DNA from: DYGX01 sp035325905
GTDB taxonomy: Bacteria > Chloroflexota > Anaerolineae > Aggregatilineales > Aggregatilineaceae
Length of the DNA stretch: 64,000 nt
NCBI GenBank assembly: GCA_035325905.1
Contig: DAOKYY010000002.1
Span: forward strand, 62,001 to 126,000
Direction: 5' to 3'
Part shown: in pieces, positions 16,665 to 26,410 of the stretch
How the letters are laid out: each line of letters begins with the position of its first letter
How positions within the stretch are numbered: the stretch's first letter is position 1
Made by a program: the position numbers and the translations under genes
The notes under the pieces: model-generated
Told to the model about the DNA's origin: nothing
Database searches by the model: none
The model's input: only the letters and a program-made list of their open reading frames with translations

Positions 16665-17375
16665 CTAGCGCACGGCGGACTGCGGGATGGACGGGATGAC
16701 GGTGCTGCCAGTGGGATCAATCGCGGTGATCGCGCTCACTTCCGCGATTCCCGGCGTGACGATGGCGAAGCCGCCCTGAACCGGCTGCGTCTGGGCGGAC
16801 GTGCCGTCTGCGTAGATCGCGGCGACGGCGGCGATCGTCGGATCGAAGACCTGCCCAAAGACGATCGAGTGCGGCTGCCCGTCCGAGGTCAGGAACAGCG
16901 TCACCCCGGCGAACGCTCCAGCGGCGGGGTCGTCGGCGCAGGCGACCGCGCCGTTATCTGACGCCGCGCCCTGCACGGCGCTCACCAGGAACCCAGCGCA
17001 TGGCTGGCCTGCCGCACCGGTGTAGGTGAACGCCTGAAGCTGGTCCGGCTCCAGCCGCTGATCGGCCCAGATCGTCACGTTGGCTGGCTGGTCGCCGCGC
17101 CGCTGGATGAACCCTGTCACCAGCGCCGCCGGATCGACCTCCGCGACCAGCGGCGGGCTTTCCGGCTCGCCCGACGAGAGCGCCGGCGTCGCAGCGGGAG
17201 GCGCGACGGCGGCGCTCTCTGGCGCGCCCGGCACGGTTGGCGTCGCCCCCGGCTGCTCCTCGACCGGCTGGATGCAGCCGGCGAGCAGGCCCAGCGCGAG
17301 ACCCAACAGGCTCAAACCTGCACGTCGATGGTAGACTGCCACAGGCGCTCTTTCCCTGGTTGCGGAGCCTGTCAC
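16665..17375 (-). CDS. Lipoprotein of unknown function
   Basis: A 236-residue protein with a signal helix (about 19-33) ending in a lipobox with Cys34 (LLAGC), a Pro/Thr/Glu linker (about 40-75), and a compact domain containing three cysteines that could pair. No family is recognised. The start is a GTG forming a GTGA overlap with the stop of the upstream coiled-coil gene; a GTG 11 codons later is an alternative. Its place between a DUF4175-like gene and moxR suggests an outer-face component of the same machine. Confidence 0.6.
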   Translation of the reverse strand: MTGSATRERAPVAVYHRRAGLSLLGLALGLLAGCIQPVEEQPGATPTVPGAPESAAVAPPAATPALSSGEPESPPLVAEVDPAALVTGFIQRRGDQPANVTIWADQRLEPDQLQAFTYTGAAGQPCAGFLVSAVQGAASDNGAVACADDPAAGAFAGVTLFLTSDGQPHSIVFGQVFDPTIAAVAAIYADGTSAQTQPVQGGFAIVTPGIAEVSAITAIDPTGSTVIPSIPQSAVR

Positions 17376-19363
17376 GGCTCCAGCGACGAGAAGTAGTCGT
17401 GGATAATGTCGCGCTGGACCAGCGGGATGCGCCCGCTCTCAAGCGCCTGGCTGACGAAGCCCCGATAATCGCCCAGCACGCGCTGATAAGCCAGCCGCGA
17501 CTGCCCCGCTGGGTTCTCGGCGAACTCCCCTTCCTGGCTGGGGAGCGTGTTCTCGTTGCTTAGCTGGCCGCCCACGTCGATTGGGTTCTGGCTCGTTCCG
17601 CCGATCGAGGAGGGCGCGTACTGGGGGTCGAAGGCGCGCGGATTCGCCGCGTCACCGTCCCCGCCGCCGCCGGAAGGCACCTCCCCCTGCTCGCCAGCCT
17701 GTCCTTGAGTCGTGTCCACCCCGGCGCCGCCTTCGCCCTGGCCCGCCGCCTGAGCGGCGTTCTGCTCGGAGCCAGGCGCTTGCGCGCTCTGATCGCTCTC
17801 TTCCGCGCCGGGGCCTTCGCCGCTGGCCTGCTCTCCGGCGAGCGCACCAAGCGGGCCGGTCTGTTCTGCCGCTTCGCCAGCGCCTTCCTGGCTGAGCCGC
17901 ACCGCGCCCTGTGGTGGCTGCTCGCCGGACTGGCTCCCGGCGTTCGGCTGGCCTTGCGCGGCGCTTTCCGCCTCGCCCGGCTGGTCGGACTGGCTGCCCT
18001 GATCGCTTGGCTCGGCGGCGCCCTGCTGCTCGCCGCTCGCGTCGGCGCGCTGCTCCGCCTGCTCGCCGGACTCGCCGGGCTGGCCCTGGTCATCAAGCTG
18101 GGCCTGCTGGCCCTGCGATGCGGCCGCGCCGGTTTGCTCGCTTTGCGGCCCGCTCTGCGCGCGCGGCTGGGTGGCTGAATCCTGACCGGCTTGCGCGATC
18201 TCCTGCTGCCCGGAGCGCGCCTCGTCGGCGGACCGCTGCGCCTGTTCGGCGGCGGCGGATTGTTCTTGCTGCGCTTGCTGATCGCGGAGCGACTCGGCAG
18301 CCTCGCGCATCGACTCCTGCGCTTGCTCCAGGTCGCCTTTGCGCAGCGCCTCGGCGGCCTCGCGCATCTGCTCTCCCAGGGCGGCGTCGCTGTCGGACAG
18401 AGCGTTGGCTGCTTGTTCCAGCCGCTCGGCCATCGCCTCTCGCTCGGCGGCGCTCGTCTGGTCGAGGTCGCGCGCGGCTTGTTCCGCCGCGCTTGCCGCC
18501 GCGCCGAGGTCCGGCTCATCGAGCGCCCGCGCCAGATCGGACAGCGCCTCTGCCCCGGCCAGCGCGCGCGCCGCGTCACGATACGGCCGCCGCTCGCCTT
18601 CCAGCATCCCGTTGGACATCTCGCGAAGCTGTTGCTGCGCTTCGGACAGGGCCGCGATCGCTTCCTGCTGCGAGAGGTCTTGCTGCCTAAGGACTTCGAG
18701 CGCCTCTTCCAGCGGGCGGCGCAGAGCTTCCTGTTCCTCCGGCGTCAGCGCGCTATTGCGGTCGATCTCCTCAAGCTGGCGCTCCAGGCTGGCGGCCTGG
18801 TTCGCAATCGCCTGTTCCAGCGCGCGCTCGGCCAGCAACTGCCGCGTCTGCGGATTGTGAGTCAGCAGCAGCGCGGCGAGCAGGGCGCCGAGCGCCAGCA
18901 TCGCGGCCAGCTCCAGCCAGCGCAGGCGCAGCGGCAGGTGCGCGGATACGTTGACCGCTTGCGCGCGGCGCACCGCGTCGTCAAGCTGGCGCTCGAACAG
19001 CGCGGGCGGCGCGGGGATCGCCCCGCCGGTTAGCTCCAGCGCGGTGCTGGTGCGTTCCTGGAGCGCGAAGCGCCGGTCGAAATAGCGCGCCGCGCGTTGG
19101 ACCGGCTGGGGCCTCAGCCAGAGCCAGCCGAGGACGATCATCAGCACGCCGAGGGTAAACAGCCCGGTCGCCCAGGCGATCTGCTCCGGCAGCAGCCACG
19201 GGCGCACGCGCGAAATCAGCGCGACGATCACGCCCACGGCCAAGCCGACGAGAACTCCGCGCGGTCCCCACAGCGCGCTGCGAATCAGGCGCAGCCGGCG
19301 GCTCCAGCGCCGAAGCTCGCGAGTCAGGGTGCGGCTGGTTTGCTCGAACAGGATCGCGCTCAT
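17372..19363 (-). CDS. DUF4175-like membrane protein with Gln/Glu-rich coiled coil
   Basis: About 663 residues. Two N-terminal membrane helices (about 37-56 and 66-84) and a third near 150-170 are followed by about 200 residues of Ala/Gln/Glu/Leu heptad-like coiled coil. A long low-complexity Gln/Ser/Gly/Ala region (about 375-580) and a short ordered C-terminus come next. The arrangement resembles DUF4175 (TIGR02302-type) proteins, whose role is unknown. The low-complexity region is strongly biased to Gln and acidic residues and is probably disordered. The ATG at 19363 puts the first helix at a normal distance; an ATG 15 codons upstream is possible. The gene overlaps the lipoprotein gene by 4 bases. 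Confidence 0.65.
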   Translation of the reverse strand: MSAILFEQTSRTLTRELRRWSRRLRLIRSALWGPRGVLVGLAVGVIVALISRVRPWLLPEQIAWATGLFTLGVLMIVLGWLWLRPQPVQRAARYFDRRFALQERTSTALELTGGAIPAPPALFERQLDDAVRRAQAVNVSAHLPLRLRWLELAAMLALGALLAALLLTHNPQTRQLLAERALEQAIANQAASLERQLEEIDRNSALTPEEQEALRRPLEEALEVLRQQDLSQQEAIAALSEAQQQLREMSNGMLEGERRPYRDAARALAGAEALSDLARALDEPDLGAAASAAEQAARDLDQTSAAEREAMAERLEQAANALSDSDAALGEQMREAAEALRKGDLEQAQESMREAAESLRDQQAQQEQSAAAEQAQRSADEARSGQQEIAQAGQDSATQPRAQSGPQSEQTGAAASQGQQAQLDDQGQPGESGEQAEQRADASGEQQGAAEPSDQGSQSDQPGEAESAAQGQPNAGSQSGEQPPQGAVRLSQEGAGEAAEQTGPLGALAGEQASGEGPGAEESDQSAQAPGSEQNAAQAAGQGEGGAGVDTTQGQAGEQGEVPSGGGGDGDAANPRAFDPQYAPSSIGGTSQNPIDVGGQLSNENTLPSQEGEFAENPAGQSRLAYQRVLGDYRGFVSQALESGRIPLVQRDIIHDYFSSLEP

Positions 19364-19474
19364 CGCGTGGTCATGCCGCCTCAGAATCGTCGCCGGGCCT
19401 GGCGCCATTGGGCCACCCCACCGGCGTCCTGCTTACCTGAATTGTACCCCGTCCGGCCCGGTCGCGCCAGAACA

Positions 19475-20413
19475 TTAGTTCTCGATTGTGTTCACGCGCC
19501 GGACCGACAGCGCAAAGAAGATCACGGTCAGGACGAGGTACAGCGCCGTGAAGGGAATCCAGGGCGAGATCAGCGTGACAGTCTCTCCGCCCGATAGTGT
19601 ATACGAGAACAGGCCGATGGTTTGTTGGTTGAGCAGCACATATTGCGTTAGCAGGGCGGTCGCTGCCGGGTTGGTGCAGATCACCGCGCCCAGCACATAC
19701 AGCATCGCGATCTGCGAGGTTGAAGACTGGACATTGTTGATCGAGAATCCGAACATCACCAGCACGCCGCCGATCATGATTGGCAGGCCGAAGGTGAAGA
19801 AGGTCGCGGTGGTGTAGGTCAGCACGCTGGCGGACAGCGTGCGGCGCGAGCGTGACGAGAAGAAGATGCCGAGCGTGCTGAACAGCAGCGCGGTCGCGAT
19901 CAGGATCACGAACGACAGGATCACCTCGGTTTCGGCTACGCCGCCGAAGAAAAAGGCGATGCTTTGCAGCGGGATGGCGGCGAGCAGCAGGAGCAGCACG
20001 AACAGCATCGCCGCGAGCAGCTTGCCCAGCACGAACGATCCTGGGCTGAGCAGCGTCGTCTGCAACAGGTCGAAGGTCTGGTGCTCGCGCTCGCCGCTGA
20101 TCGCGCCCGCCGTGAATGCCGGGGCAATGAATGAAACCAGCAGCATCTCGATCGCGACGATGCTCACGAATAGCGTGCGGCCCACTTCGCCGACGTTGCT
20201 CTGGCCGCTGACGCTCATCGATGACTCGGCCACGGCCAGGTACATTAACCCGGTGAAGGCGCCCAGCAGCGAGAGGTAGAAGGTCAGCACGACGAACGCG
20301 CGCGAGCCGCGCATCCGCCCGCGCAGCTCCTTGACGAACACCGGGTTGTCAGCTAGCACTCCGCGCAACCGGAGGCCCCGCCCGCGCGCCGCGTCTATTG
20401 CCGGAGCCGTCAT
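19475..20413 (-). CDS. ABC-2 permease (module 2, GldF-like)
   Basis: A 312-residue protein. A cytoplasmic N-terminus with NPVFVKELRGRMRG leads into about six membrane helices; GEREHQTFDLLQTTLLSP between helices 2 and 3 is the conserved coupling segment of ABC-2 permeases. It pairs with the ATPase gene 60 bases upstream and the GldG-like gene beyond it. A 111-base gap follows before the DUF4175-like gene, so a second promoter could lie there, but none is obvious. Confidence 0.83.
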   Translation of the reverse strand: MTAPAIDAARGRGLRLRGVLADNPVFVKELRGRMRGSRAFVVLTFYLSLLGAFTGLMYLAVAESSMSVSGQSNVGEVGRTLFVSIVAIEMLLVSFIAPAFTAGAISGEREHQTFDLLQTTLLSPGSFVLGKLLAAMLFVLLLLLAAIPLQSIAFFFGGVAETEVILSFVILIATALLFSTLGIFFSSRSRRTLSASVLTYTTATFFTFGLPIMIGGVLVMFGFSINNVQSSTSQIAMLYVLGAVICTNPAATALLTQYVLLNQQTIGLFSYTLSGGETVTLISPWIPFTALYLVLTVIFFALSVRRVNTIEN

Positions 20414-20473
20414 GTCAACCTCACTCTGCGCACTAGGGCTGCGCGATTACTTCTCATAGTCATCAGCGGTCGC

Positions 20474-21430
20474 TCACGACACGATGCCTTTGGTCGCGCG
20501 CATGAACACCGCTTCCAGGTCGTGCGTCTCCTCGACGAAGTTCACAACTGGGACGCCGCGCTGCGACAGCGCCAGCAGCAGCTTGCTCAGTTCCTCGTCG
20601 TCGCCGGAAAAGTCAACCCGGATACGCCGGCGCCCATGATCGTCGGGCACATCTTGCACCCCGGTCACGCCTTCCACCAGCGCCAGCGTCTGTTTCGCTT
20701 CGTCGATCCGGTCGAGCAGCGTGATCAGGATCTCGCGAGTCGGCATCAACTGGCGGCGAATGTCTCCGACGGTCCCCTGCGCGACGATCTCGCCGCTTTC
20801 GATGATGCCCAGGTGCGTGCAGATCTCCGCGACATCGGCCAGGATGTGCGACGAGAAAAAGATGGTCTTGCCCATGCGCGCCATTTCGACCAGCAGCTCG
20901 CGGATCTCGATGCGGGCGCGCGGGTCCAGGCCGGAGGCCGGCTCGTCGAGGATCAGCACCTCCGGGTCGTGGGCCAGGGTGCGCGCCAGGCTGAGACGCT
21001 GCTTCATGCCCCGGCTGAGCTTCTCGACCATGTCGTCCCGGCGGTGCGTCAGGTCGACCAGCGCCAGCAGGTCCTTGATCAGGCCGGGGCGGTCGCGCTC
21101 CGGAATCTCGTAGCAAGCCGCGAAGAAGTCCAGGTATTCCCAAACCTTCATGTCATCGTAGACGCCGAAGAAATCGGGCATGTAGCCGATTGCCCGGCGC
21201 ACCTCGCGCGGGTAGTCCACCACCGAATACCCCGCCACGTAAGCATCGCCGGCGGTCGGCGTGATCAGCGTGGTCAGAATCCGCATGGTGGTGGTTTTGC
21301 CAGCGCCATTGGGGCCGACAAAGCCGTAAATCGCTCCGCGCGGCACCTGGAGCGACAGGTTATTGACGGCCAGCACCTTCCCATAGCGCTTCACCAGGCC
21401 GTGCGTTTCGATGATCAGGTCTTCTACCAT
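20474..21430 (-). CDS. ABC exporter ATPase (module 2, GldA-like)
   Basis: A 318-residue ATPase. The Walker A motif GPNGAGKT is near residues 39-46, the signature is LSRGMKQRL, the Walker B motif is VLILDEPASGLDP, and a C-terminal regulatory extension (about 230-318) is present. Together with the permease and the large GATase-like membrane protein on either side it forms a three-part module resembling the Gld gliding/secretion transporter (GldA-GldF-GldG). The resemblance is by architecture; a motility function is not implied. The ATG at 21430 is chosen; the longer open frame upstream overlaps the neighbour. Confidence 0.88.
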   Translation of the reverse strand: MVEDLIIETHGLVKRYGKVLAVNNLSLQVPRGAIYGFVGPNGAGKTTTMRILTTLITPTAGDAYVAGYSVVDYPREVRRAIGYMPDFFGVYDDMKVWEYLDFFAACYEIPERDRPGLIKDLLALVDLTHRRDDMVEKLSRGMKQRLSLARTLAHDPEVLILDEPASGLDPRARIEIRELLVEMARMGKTIFFSSHILADVAEICTHLGIIESGEIVAQGTVGDIRRQLMPTREILITLLDRIDEAKQTLALVEGVTGVQDVPDDHGRRRIRVDFSGDDEELSKLLLALSQRGVPVVNFVEETHDLEAVFMRATKGIVS

Positions 21431-21452
21431 TGGCTGCGCTCTCTTGCCGGGT

Positions 21453-23972
21453 CTATCCCGCGGCGCTGCCGGCCTGGACTGTCGAGTCCATGCTTCCAGC
21501 CAGCCGCCCGCGATAGCCAACTTTCACATAGTCAATCAAGTGGAACCCGGTCGCGTCCGGTGACGAGACGCGCACGTTCACCGCGTTTTCCGGGCCGGTG
21601 TAGCGGGTCGCGCCGCCAATTGTCGTGATCGGGTCGTTCGGATCGAGCGCGACCGGCCGCCACAGCGCCGCCTCCCAATCCCAGATCTCGACGCTCAGCC
21701 GCCCCTGCCCGCGAAAATACAGATCGATCTGCGAGACATGATCCAGACGGGTCTGGGGCAGCGTCATGAACTGGAACTCGGCGGCGTCGGTCCCGCTGAT
21801 CTGGAACTGGATCGGCGTCAGGTTGGGCAGGCCGCCCGGCAGCGATGTCCAGGTGGTCAGGGTAGGCGGAATCTCCGCCAGACCTTCGTTCGCGTTCGAC
21901 CGCGCTGTGACGGGGATTTCCACGATGTACAGCGTCGTGTCCTCGACCTTCTGCGGGCGGCCAATCAGCTCGACACCGACCAGCGCGCGGTCGCTCCACC
22001 CGAATAGCGTCACGCCTGCCCCGCGCCCGCCGCTCTCGTCCCGGTCCACAATCAGCGCGCCGAGCAGCCGGAACCGCCGCCGGATTTCCTGGTCGCGCGG
22101 GCTGACACCCGCTGCGGCGCACGAAAAAACCTCCTGCCCCATCACGTCCGGCAGCGTCAGGTACAATCCCTCCGGCGAGAAGCACCAGCCGGGCCGCGTT
22201 GCGGTGTAGCCCCAGGCTGGCGCGCTGTAAGGCGTGATGGCGCTGTACGGACTGCCGAGTGACAGCGGGCCGGGGTCCTGCGGCCCGATCGTCAGCGTGA
22301 AGCTGCGCCGCTCGCCGGGCGCCAGCGTGCCGAGATGGCGGCTGGTTCCCCGCGCCACGACGACCGCGTCGTCAAGTGTGACATCGCTGTGGTTCGTGAC
22401 GGTGCCGCGCAGGGTAGCGGTCGCCCCGGTCGCCACATCCCACACTGCCGATCCCTCAATCAACGGGGCGGGCGCGAACCCGCTGGCCGCGAAGCTGGAG
22501 ACGGTTCCGGCGTCGATGGGCACGCCTTCCGCGATGGTGCGCAGCGACTCGTTGATGCGCGCCGGGGTACCCAGGCTGCCGCCGCCCAGTCCGGGCAGCG
22601 TGCGGAGCAGGTAGCCCCGCTCGGCGGCGATGTCGTAGGTGCTGCGGCGCGGCGAGTGGATGCCGATCAGGCTGTGGACTTCCGCTTCGTCGCTCCCGGC
22701 CCATAGCCGCGCGACCGTCAGGCGGTTAATGGTGGCGACGTTGCCGCGCAGGTTGAACCCGACCGTGTAGGCCAGCACGCTGAACACCACGATTAACACC
22801 GGAATAGTGATCCACGCCAGCTCGCGCCGGTTCAGCCGCCGCAAGATAAGGTAGTTGGCCGGGCCGACCAGCGCGATATACAGCCCCAGGAACCCGCAGA
22901 GTTGTACAAAGGTCGGCAGCACGGTGCTGAACGTCGTCAGCGTCGCCTCGCGCGCAACCCCCCAGCTCGAAAAACCGCCCGCCCAGCTCGGCGCTTGCCC
23001 GGTGCTGGTGATCAGCGCGTCCCACAGCCGGTTTTTTGCGTTCCAGGAGCGCACCGGCTCGGCGTTCGGGTCAAAGGCCAGGAAATCGACCGTGCCCGCG
23101 CCATACGTGCCGCGCACGATCAGCGCGAGATCGCCAGCCGCCACCAGGACGCGCGCCCCGGCGCGTGGCTCGGCGCGGGTCACGGTTGTCTCGGCGTCCA
23201 GCGCGGCAGGTCCGGCTCGCACATACTCGGCCAGCGCGGACCCATCCGCCAGCGGGGCAGTGCCCTGGGGCGTAACAGGCAGGATGTCGTCGAAGGCGGC
23301 GGTCGTGCGCTGCCACGTGTCGCCCCCGGCGATCATCAGATGGCCGCCGGAGCGCACCCATCGCTTGATCGCGCTCACCTGCTCGGTCGAGAGCATCCCT
23401 GTATCGACATCGTGAAACAGGATGGCGTCCAGCCCGGCCAGCGCCTCGGCCAGCGGCGGAAGATCGTCGATCTGCCAGCTTGCCTGGCGCGCCGTCGCGA
23501 TGCCGGGTGTGACGCCGGTCAGATCGACTGCGCCCAGGGGCGAGGCAGTGATAACGGCGAATAACACGTCGGCGCGATCCACGCTCCGCACGCGCGTGCT
23601 TGCCCGGCCGATCACGTCTCCCTGCTGATCGACCAGCTCGACTTGCAGGTCCTGGCTGAATCCATCCAGCGAAACATACAGAAATACCTGCTTGCGCGCG
23701 CCGCGCGGCAGGTCCAGCGGGGTGCTGTACACGGTCGCCGCGAGGCTCGACAGATCGCCCGTGCGCACCTGGACTTCGCCCGCGACATCGTCGCCCAGGT
23801 TGCTGGCGCTGATTCGAACGGGGAGCCACTGCCCGCCGCGAAAATAGCTGTTGTACCCTGCGGTAAGCGACAGCTCGACGCGCGGGCCGGTCTGCGGCAG
23901 CGGCCCCAGAGCGAGCAGACCCGGCAGCGCCAGGGCGAGCGCAAGGATCAGCGGGACGAATGGACGTGTCAC
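21453..23972 (-). CDS. GldG-like membrane protein with GATase-like domain
   Basis: About 839 residues. A signal/anchor helix (about 3-22) is followed by a beta-rich extracytoplasmic region and a glutamine-amidotransferase-like fold (about 125-300, with AILFHDVDTG and GGHLMIAGG). Two membrane helices follow (about 345-365 and 380-400), joined by GPANYLILRRLNRRELAW. A second long extracytoplasmic beta-rich region completes the protein. It is probably the auxiliary subunit of the adjacent ABC-2 exporter. The start is uncertain: the GTG at 23972 puts the signal helix at the N-terminus, but AGGAG is about 14 bases away. The 136-base upstream gap shows no convincing promoter. Confidence 0.65.
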   Translation of the reverse strand: MTRPFVPLILALALALPGLLALGPLPQTGPRVELSLTAGYNSYFRGGQWLPVRISASNLGDDVAGEVQVRTGDLSSLAATVYSTPLDLPRGARKQVFLYVSLDGFSQDLQVELVDQQGDVIGRASTRVRSVDRADVLFAVITASPLGAVDLTGVTPGIATARQASWQIDDLPPLAEALAGLDAILFHDVDTGMLSTEQVSAIKRWVRSGGHLMIAGGDTWQRTTAAFDDILPVTPQGTAPLADGSALAEYVRAGPAALDAETTVTRAEPRAGARVLVAAGDLALIVRGTYGAGTVDFLAFDPNAEPVRSWNAKNRLWDALITSTGQAPSWAGGFSSWGVAREATLTTFSTVLPTFVQLCGFLGLYIALVGPANYLILRRLNRRELAWITIPVLIVVFSVLAYTVGFNLRGNVATINRLTVARLWAGSDEAEVHSLIGIHSPRRSTYDIAAERGYLLRTLPGLGGGSLGTPARINESLRTIAEGVPIDAGTVSSFAASGFAPAPLIEGSAVWDVATGATATLRGTVTNHSDVTLDDAVVVARGTSRHLGTLAPGERRSFTLTIGPQDPGPLSLGSPYSAITPYSAPAWGYTATRPGWCFSPEGLYLTLPDVMGQEVFSCAAAGVSPRDQEIRRRFRLLGALIVDRDESGGRGAGVTLFGWSDRALVGVELIGRPQKVEDTTLYIVEIPVTARSNANEGLAEIPPTLTTWTSLPGGLPNLTPIQFQISGTDAAEFQFMTLPQTRLDHVSQIDLYFRGQGRLSVEIWDWEAALWRPVALDPNDPITTIGGATRYTGPENAVNVRVSSPDATGFHLIDYVKVGYRGRLAGSMDSTVQAGSAAG

Positions 23973-24108
23973 GAGGCTAACGGTCTCTCCTGCCAGGTCG
24001 GCGCGCGGCGGAGCGCGCAAGCCACACAGCGGTAGGACGCTTGGAGCGGTCCGGCGGTTCCCGATGATTCCCTACTCTCTAATTGTACGAGATCGCGCGG
24101 CGGAAGTC

Positions 24109-26160
24109 TCACTGGCCGCCCGGCGATCGGGTGGGTGTGACGGGGATCGCGGGGGTCGCAGCGGGCGTAGGCGTTACGGCGCGAGGCGTCGCCGTCGGGC
24201 GCGCCGTCGGCTGGACGGGCGGCGGCGGGAAGTTGGCATCCACCGCGAGACGCGCCGGGTCGAAATTCGTGCAGCGCAGGTCCGCCTGCGCGACCCACCC
24301 GGAGCGCGCGTCCGCCCCGACGCCGAGCACGACCTTCAGCCACCCGCCTTGCGGCGCGCGCGCCACCGGCTTGAGCAGCAGAAGATTGCCCCCGGACGCT
24401 TCCAGCGGAGGCACGACGGCGGAGTACAGCTCGCCCGGCCCGCTGCGCACGACCGTGCGCGCCGCGACCAGTTGGCACGACGGCTCCGCGATGCGCAGGC
24501 TTTGCGTGACGCTGGCTGTCACGCCTTCGTCGCCCTGCGCTAGCAGCGTGACCAGCCACTCGGCTTCGTCGCTGCTCGGCGCGACAGTCACGACTTCTGA
24601 GCCGCTCAGCGGCAACGGCGCCGGGAATAGCGGCTCACCCTGGTCCGAGCTGTCAATACTGATCGCGTACCCGCCTTCGAGCGGCTGCGCCCCGGTCACG
24701 TCCCAGGTCAGCCGCACCTCGCGCGCGACGTGCCGGACCAGCTCCGGCTCGCCCTGAACTTCGACGCTCAGCACGACCTCCGGCAACACTTCGATCGTCG
24801 TTGACGCGGACGCCGCCGCGTCGCCGCGCACGGCTTGCAGCGTCACGGTGAAGACGCCGGTCCGGTCAAAAGTCAGGGCATACGGGCTTTCGTCCGGCCG
24901 GACCTCGATCTGCCGTTGCGTCCCCGCGCCCGAGACGGTCAGCACGCCGCGCTCGGTGCCGGACACCTGCCAGCTGACCTGCGCAATATCGCCGAGCATG
25001 ACCGAAGGGCTGGCGGTCGTGAAGGACAGGATCGCCGGGCCGGGCGCGGGCGGGGTCGGCGCTGGCTCGTCGCCGCGCGTCACCAGGTAGATCAGCCCAG
25101 CCACCACCAGCGCGATGGCCGCCAGCGCCGGGATGATCAGAGCTGGCGCCCAGGCGGGTAGCAGCGCGTGCTCGCTCAGACGGCCCGGCACGGCGGCCAG
25201 AAAGCCGGAAGCGTCCTGCGCCTGCGCCATGATCGCGAATTCGACCTCGCGCTCCCCGCCTGCCCAGCGACGCTGTTGCGCGCGCACCGCGATGGCGTGA
25301 GTCTGGCGCTCGCCCGGCGCGAGCACCGTACCCCCGGCCGGAAGCTGGAACCTCAGCCGGCGCGCCGCGTCGGCGCCGTGCAGCGCCAGGGTGAGGGGCG
25401 CGTTGCCCTGGTTGTGCAGATACAGGTTGAACCGGCCGTCGGCGGACTCAAGCGGCGCCAGCGCCATCCCGAAGCCGCTAAACGGCAGGACGTGCAACGT
25501 GGCGGGCGCGTCGATCGTCTGCGCGGGGTTCGAGCGGGACCGGACGCGCACCGTGAACGGATACGCGCCGGGCGCGCTTTCGCTGCGGCGCAACGGCTTG
25601 AAGCTGATGATCACCTGCGCCATGTCGCCAGGGTCGATTTCCAGCTCTAGCCGGTCGATCCGCACCCAGGCTTTCGGCAGCCCTTCCAGCTCGACGAAGT
25701 AGCGGTCGGCGGTGTCGCCCAGGTTTTCGATCCTGAGCACGGCCTGGATATGCGCGCCCGGCGCGACGCTCATATCTGGCCCTTCCATCTCGACACGGTA
25801 AGTGAGCTGTGACAGCACGATCCGCTGCGTCGTGTCGGAGGCGTCGCTGAGCAAGTCGGCGGCCGGATGGTAAATCAGCCGGATGTCGCCGATCTGGATT
25901 TCCTCGCCGCCGCGTAGCAGGAGCGGGTCATTGGGCGCGATCCGCATTCCATCGACGTAGGTGCCGTTCACCGATTGCAGGTCTTCGAGAAAGACCTTCT
26001 GGTCCTTCACCGAGAACGTGATGTGATAGCGGGAGATGGCAGTCGTATCGAGCACGATGTCGTTGCCGGTCGAGCGCCCGATCGCGGTCGCGGCCTTCTC
26101 AAGCGGGTAGCTCTCAATCGGGCCGTCGGGCCAGTAGACATCGATTCGTCCGTAGGGCAT
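24109..26160 (-). CDS. FHA-domain membrane protein with extracytoplasmic SH3-like domain
   Basis: A 683-residue protein. The N-terminal FHA domain (about 20-95) keeps the phosphothreonine-binding set G28-R29, S43 with R44-H46, and N65-G66. Beta-rich immunoglobulin/CARDB-like regions follow (about 120-320), then a membrane helix (about 333-355), another beta-rich region (about 375-560) and an SH3b-like domain (about 565-640), ending in a Pro/Thr tail. The FHA domain binds phosphothreonine on a partner, so the protein could couple Ser/Thr kinase signalling to the envelope machine encoded downstream; no such kinase is in the window. It is the first gene of the train and has its own promoter. Confidence 0.8.
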   Translation of the reverse strand: MPYGRIDVYWPDGPIESYPLEKAATAIGRSTGNDIVLDTTAISRYHITFSVKDQKVFLEDLQSVNGTYVDGMRIAPNDPLLLRGGEEIQIGDIRLIYHPAADLLSDASDTTQRIVLSQLTYRVEMEGPDMSVAPGAHIQAVLRIENLGDTADRYFVELEGLPKAWVRIDRLELEIDPGDMAQVIISFKPLRRSESAPGAYPFTVRVRSRSNPAQTIDAPATLHVLPFSGFGMALAPLESADGRFNLYLHNQGNAPLTLALHGADAARRLRFQLPAGGTVLAPGERQTHAIAVRAQQRRWAGGEREVEFAIMAQAQDASGFLAAVPGRLSEHALLPAWAPALIIPALAAIALVVAGLIYLVTRGDEPAPTPPAPGPAILSFTTASPSVMLGDIAQVSWQVSGTERGVLTVSGAGTQRQIEVRPDESPYALTFDRTGVFTVTLQAVRGDAAASASTTIEVLPEVVLSVEVQGEPELVRHVAREVRLTWDVTGAQPLEGGYAISIDSSDQGEPLFPAPLPLSGSEVVTVAPSSDEAEWLVTLLAQGDEGVTASVTQSLRIAEPSCQLVAARTVVRSGPGELYSAVVPPLEASGGNLLLLKPVARAPQGGWLKVVLGVGADARSGWVAQADLRCTNFDPARLAVDANFPPPPVQPTARPTATPRAVTPTPAATPAIPVTPTRSPGGQ

Positions 26161-26309
26161 ACGGTTTTGGCTCCCTGCGACCGGCTGCCAGGCCGGTTAG
26201 CTTTGCCGCGCGGATTCGCAAACTCTGCCGCAGACCTGAGTGAGCGCCTCTGTGCAGACAGCACCGCTACAAGCGGCGACGGAACATCACGCGCGAGCCG
26301 GTGCAGTCA

Positions 26310-26337
26310 ATTGTAACTGCGCGTCTCGAAACGACAA
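26310..26337 (-). promoter_or_regulatory. Promoter of the FHA/ABC/MoxR/VWA gene train
   Basis: On the minus strand TTGTCG (26337-26332) and TACAAT (26315-26310) are 16 bases apart, giving a start about 140 bases before the FHA gene. It is the only good sigma-70-type promoter found upstream of the fifteen-gene run. The rest of the 26161-26410 gap holds no gene that I can support. Confidence 0.55.
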
Positions 26338-26410
26338 CTGACCGGCGGCTGGCACGCGAAATCAGAGGATGTACGCCTGACATACGCCCCAGGCGGACAG
26401 CCGCGCGGTA

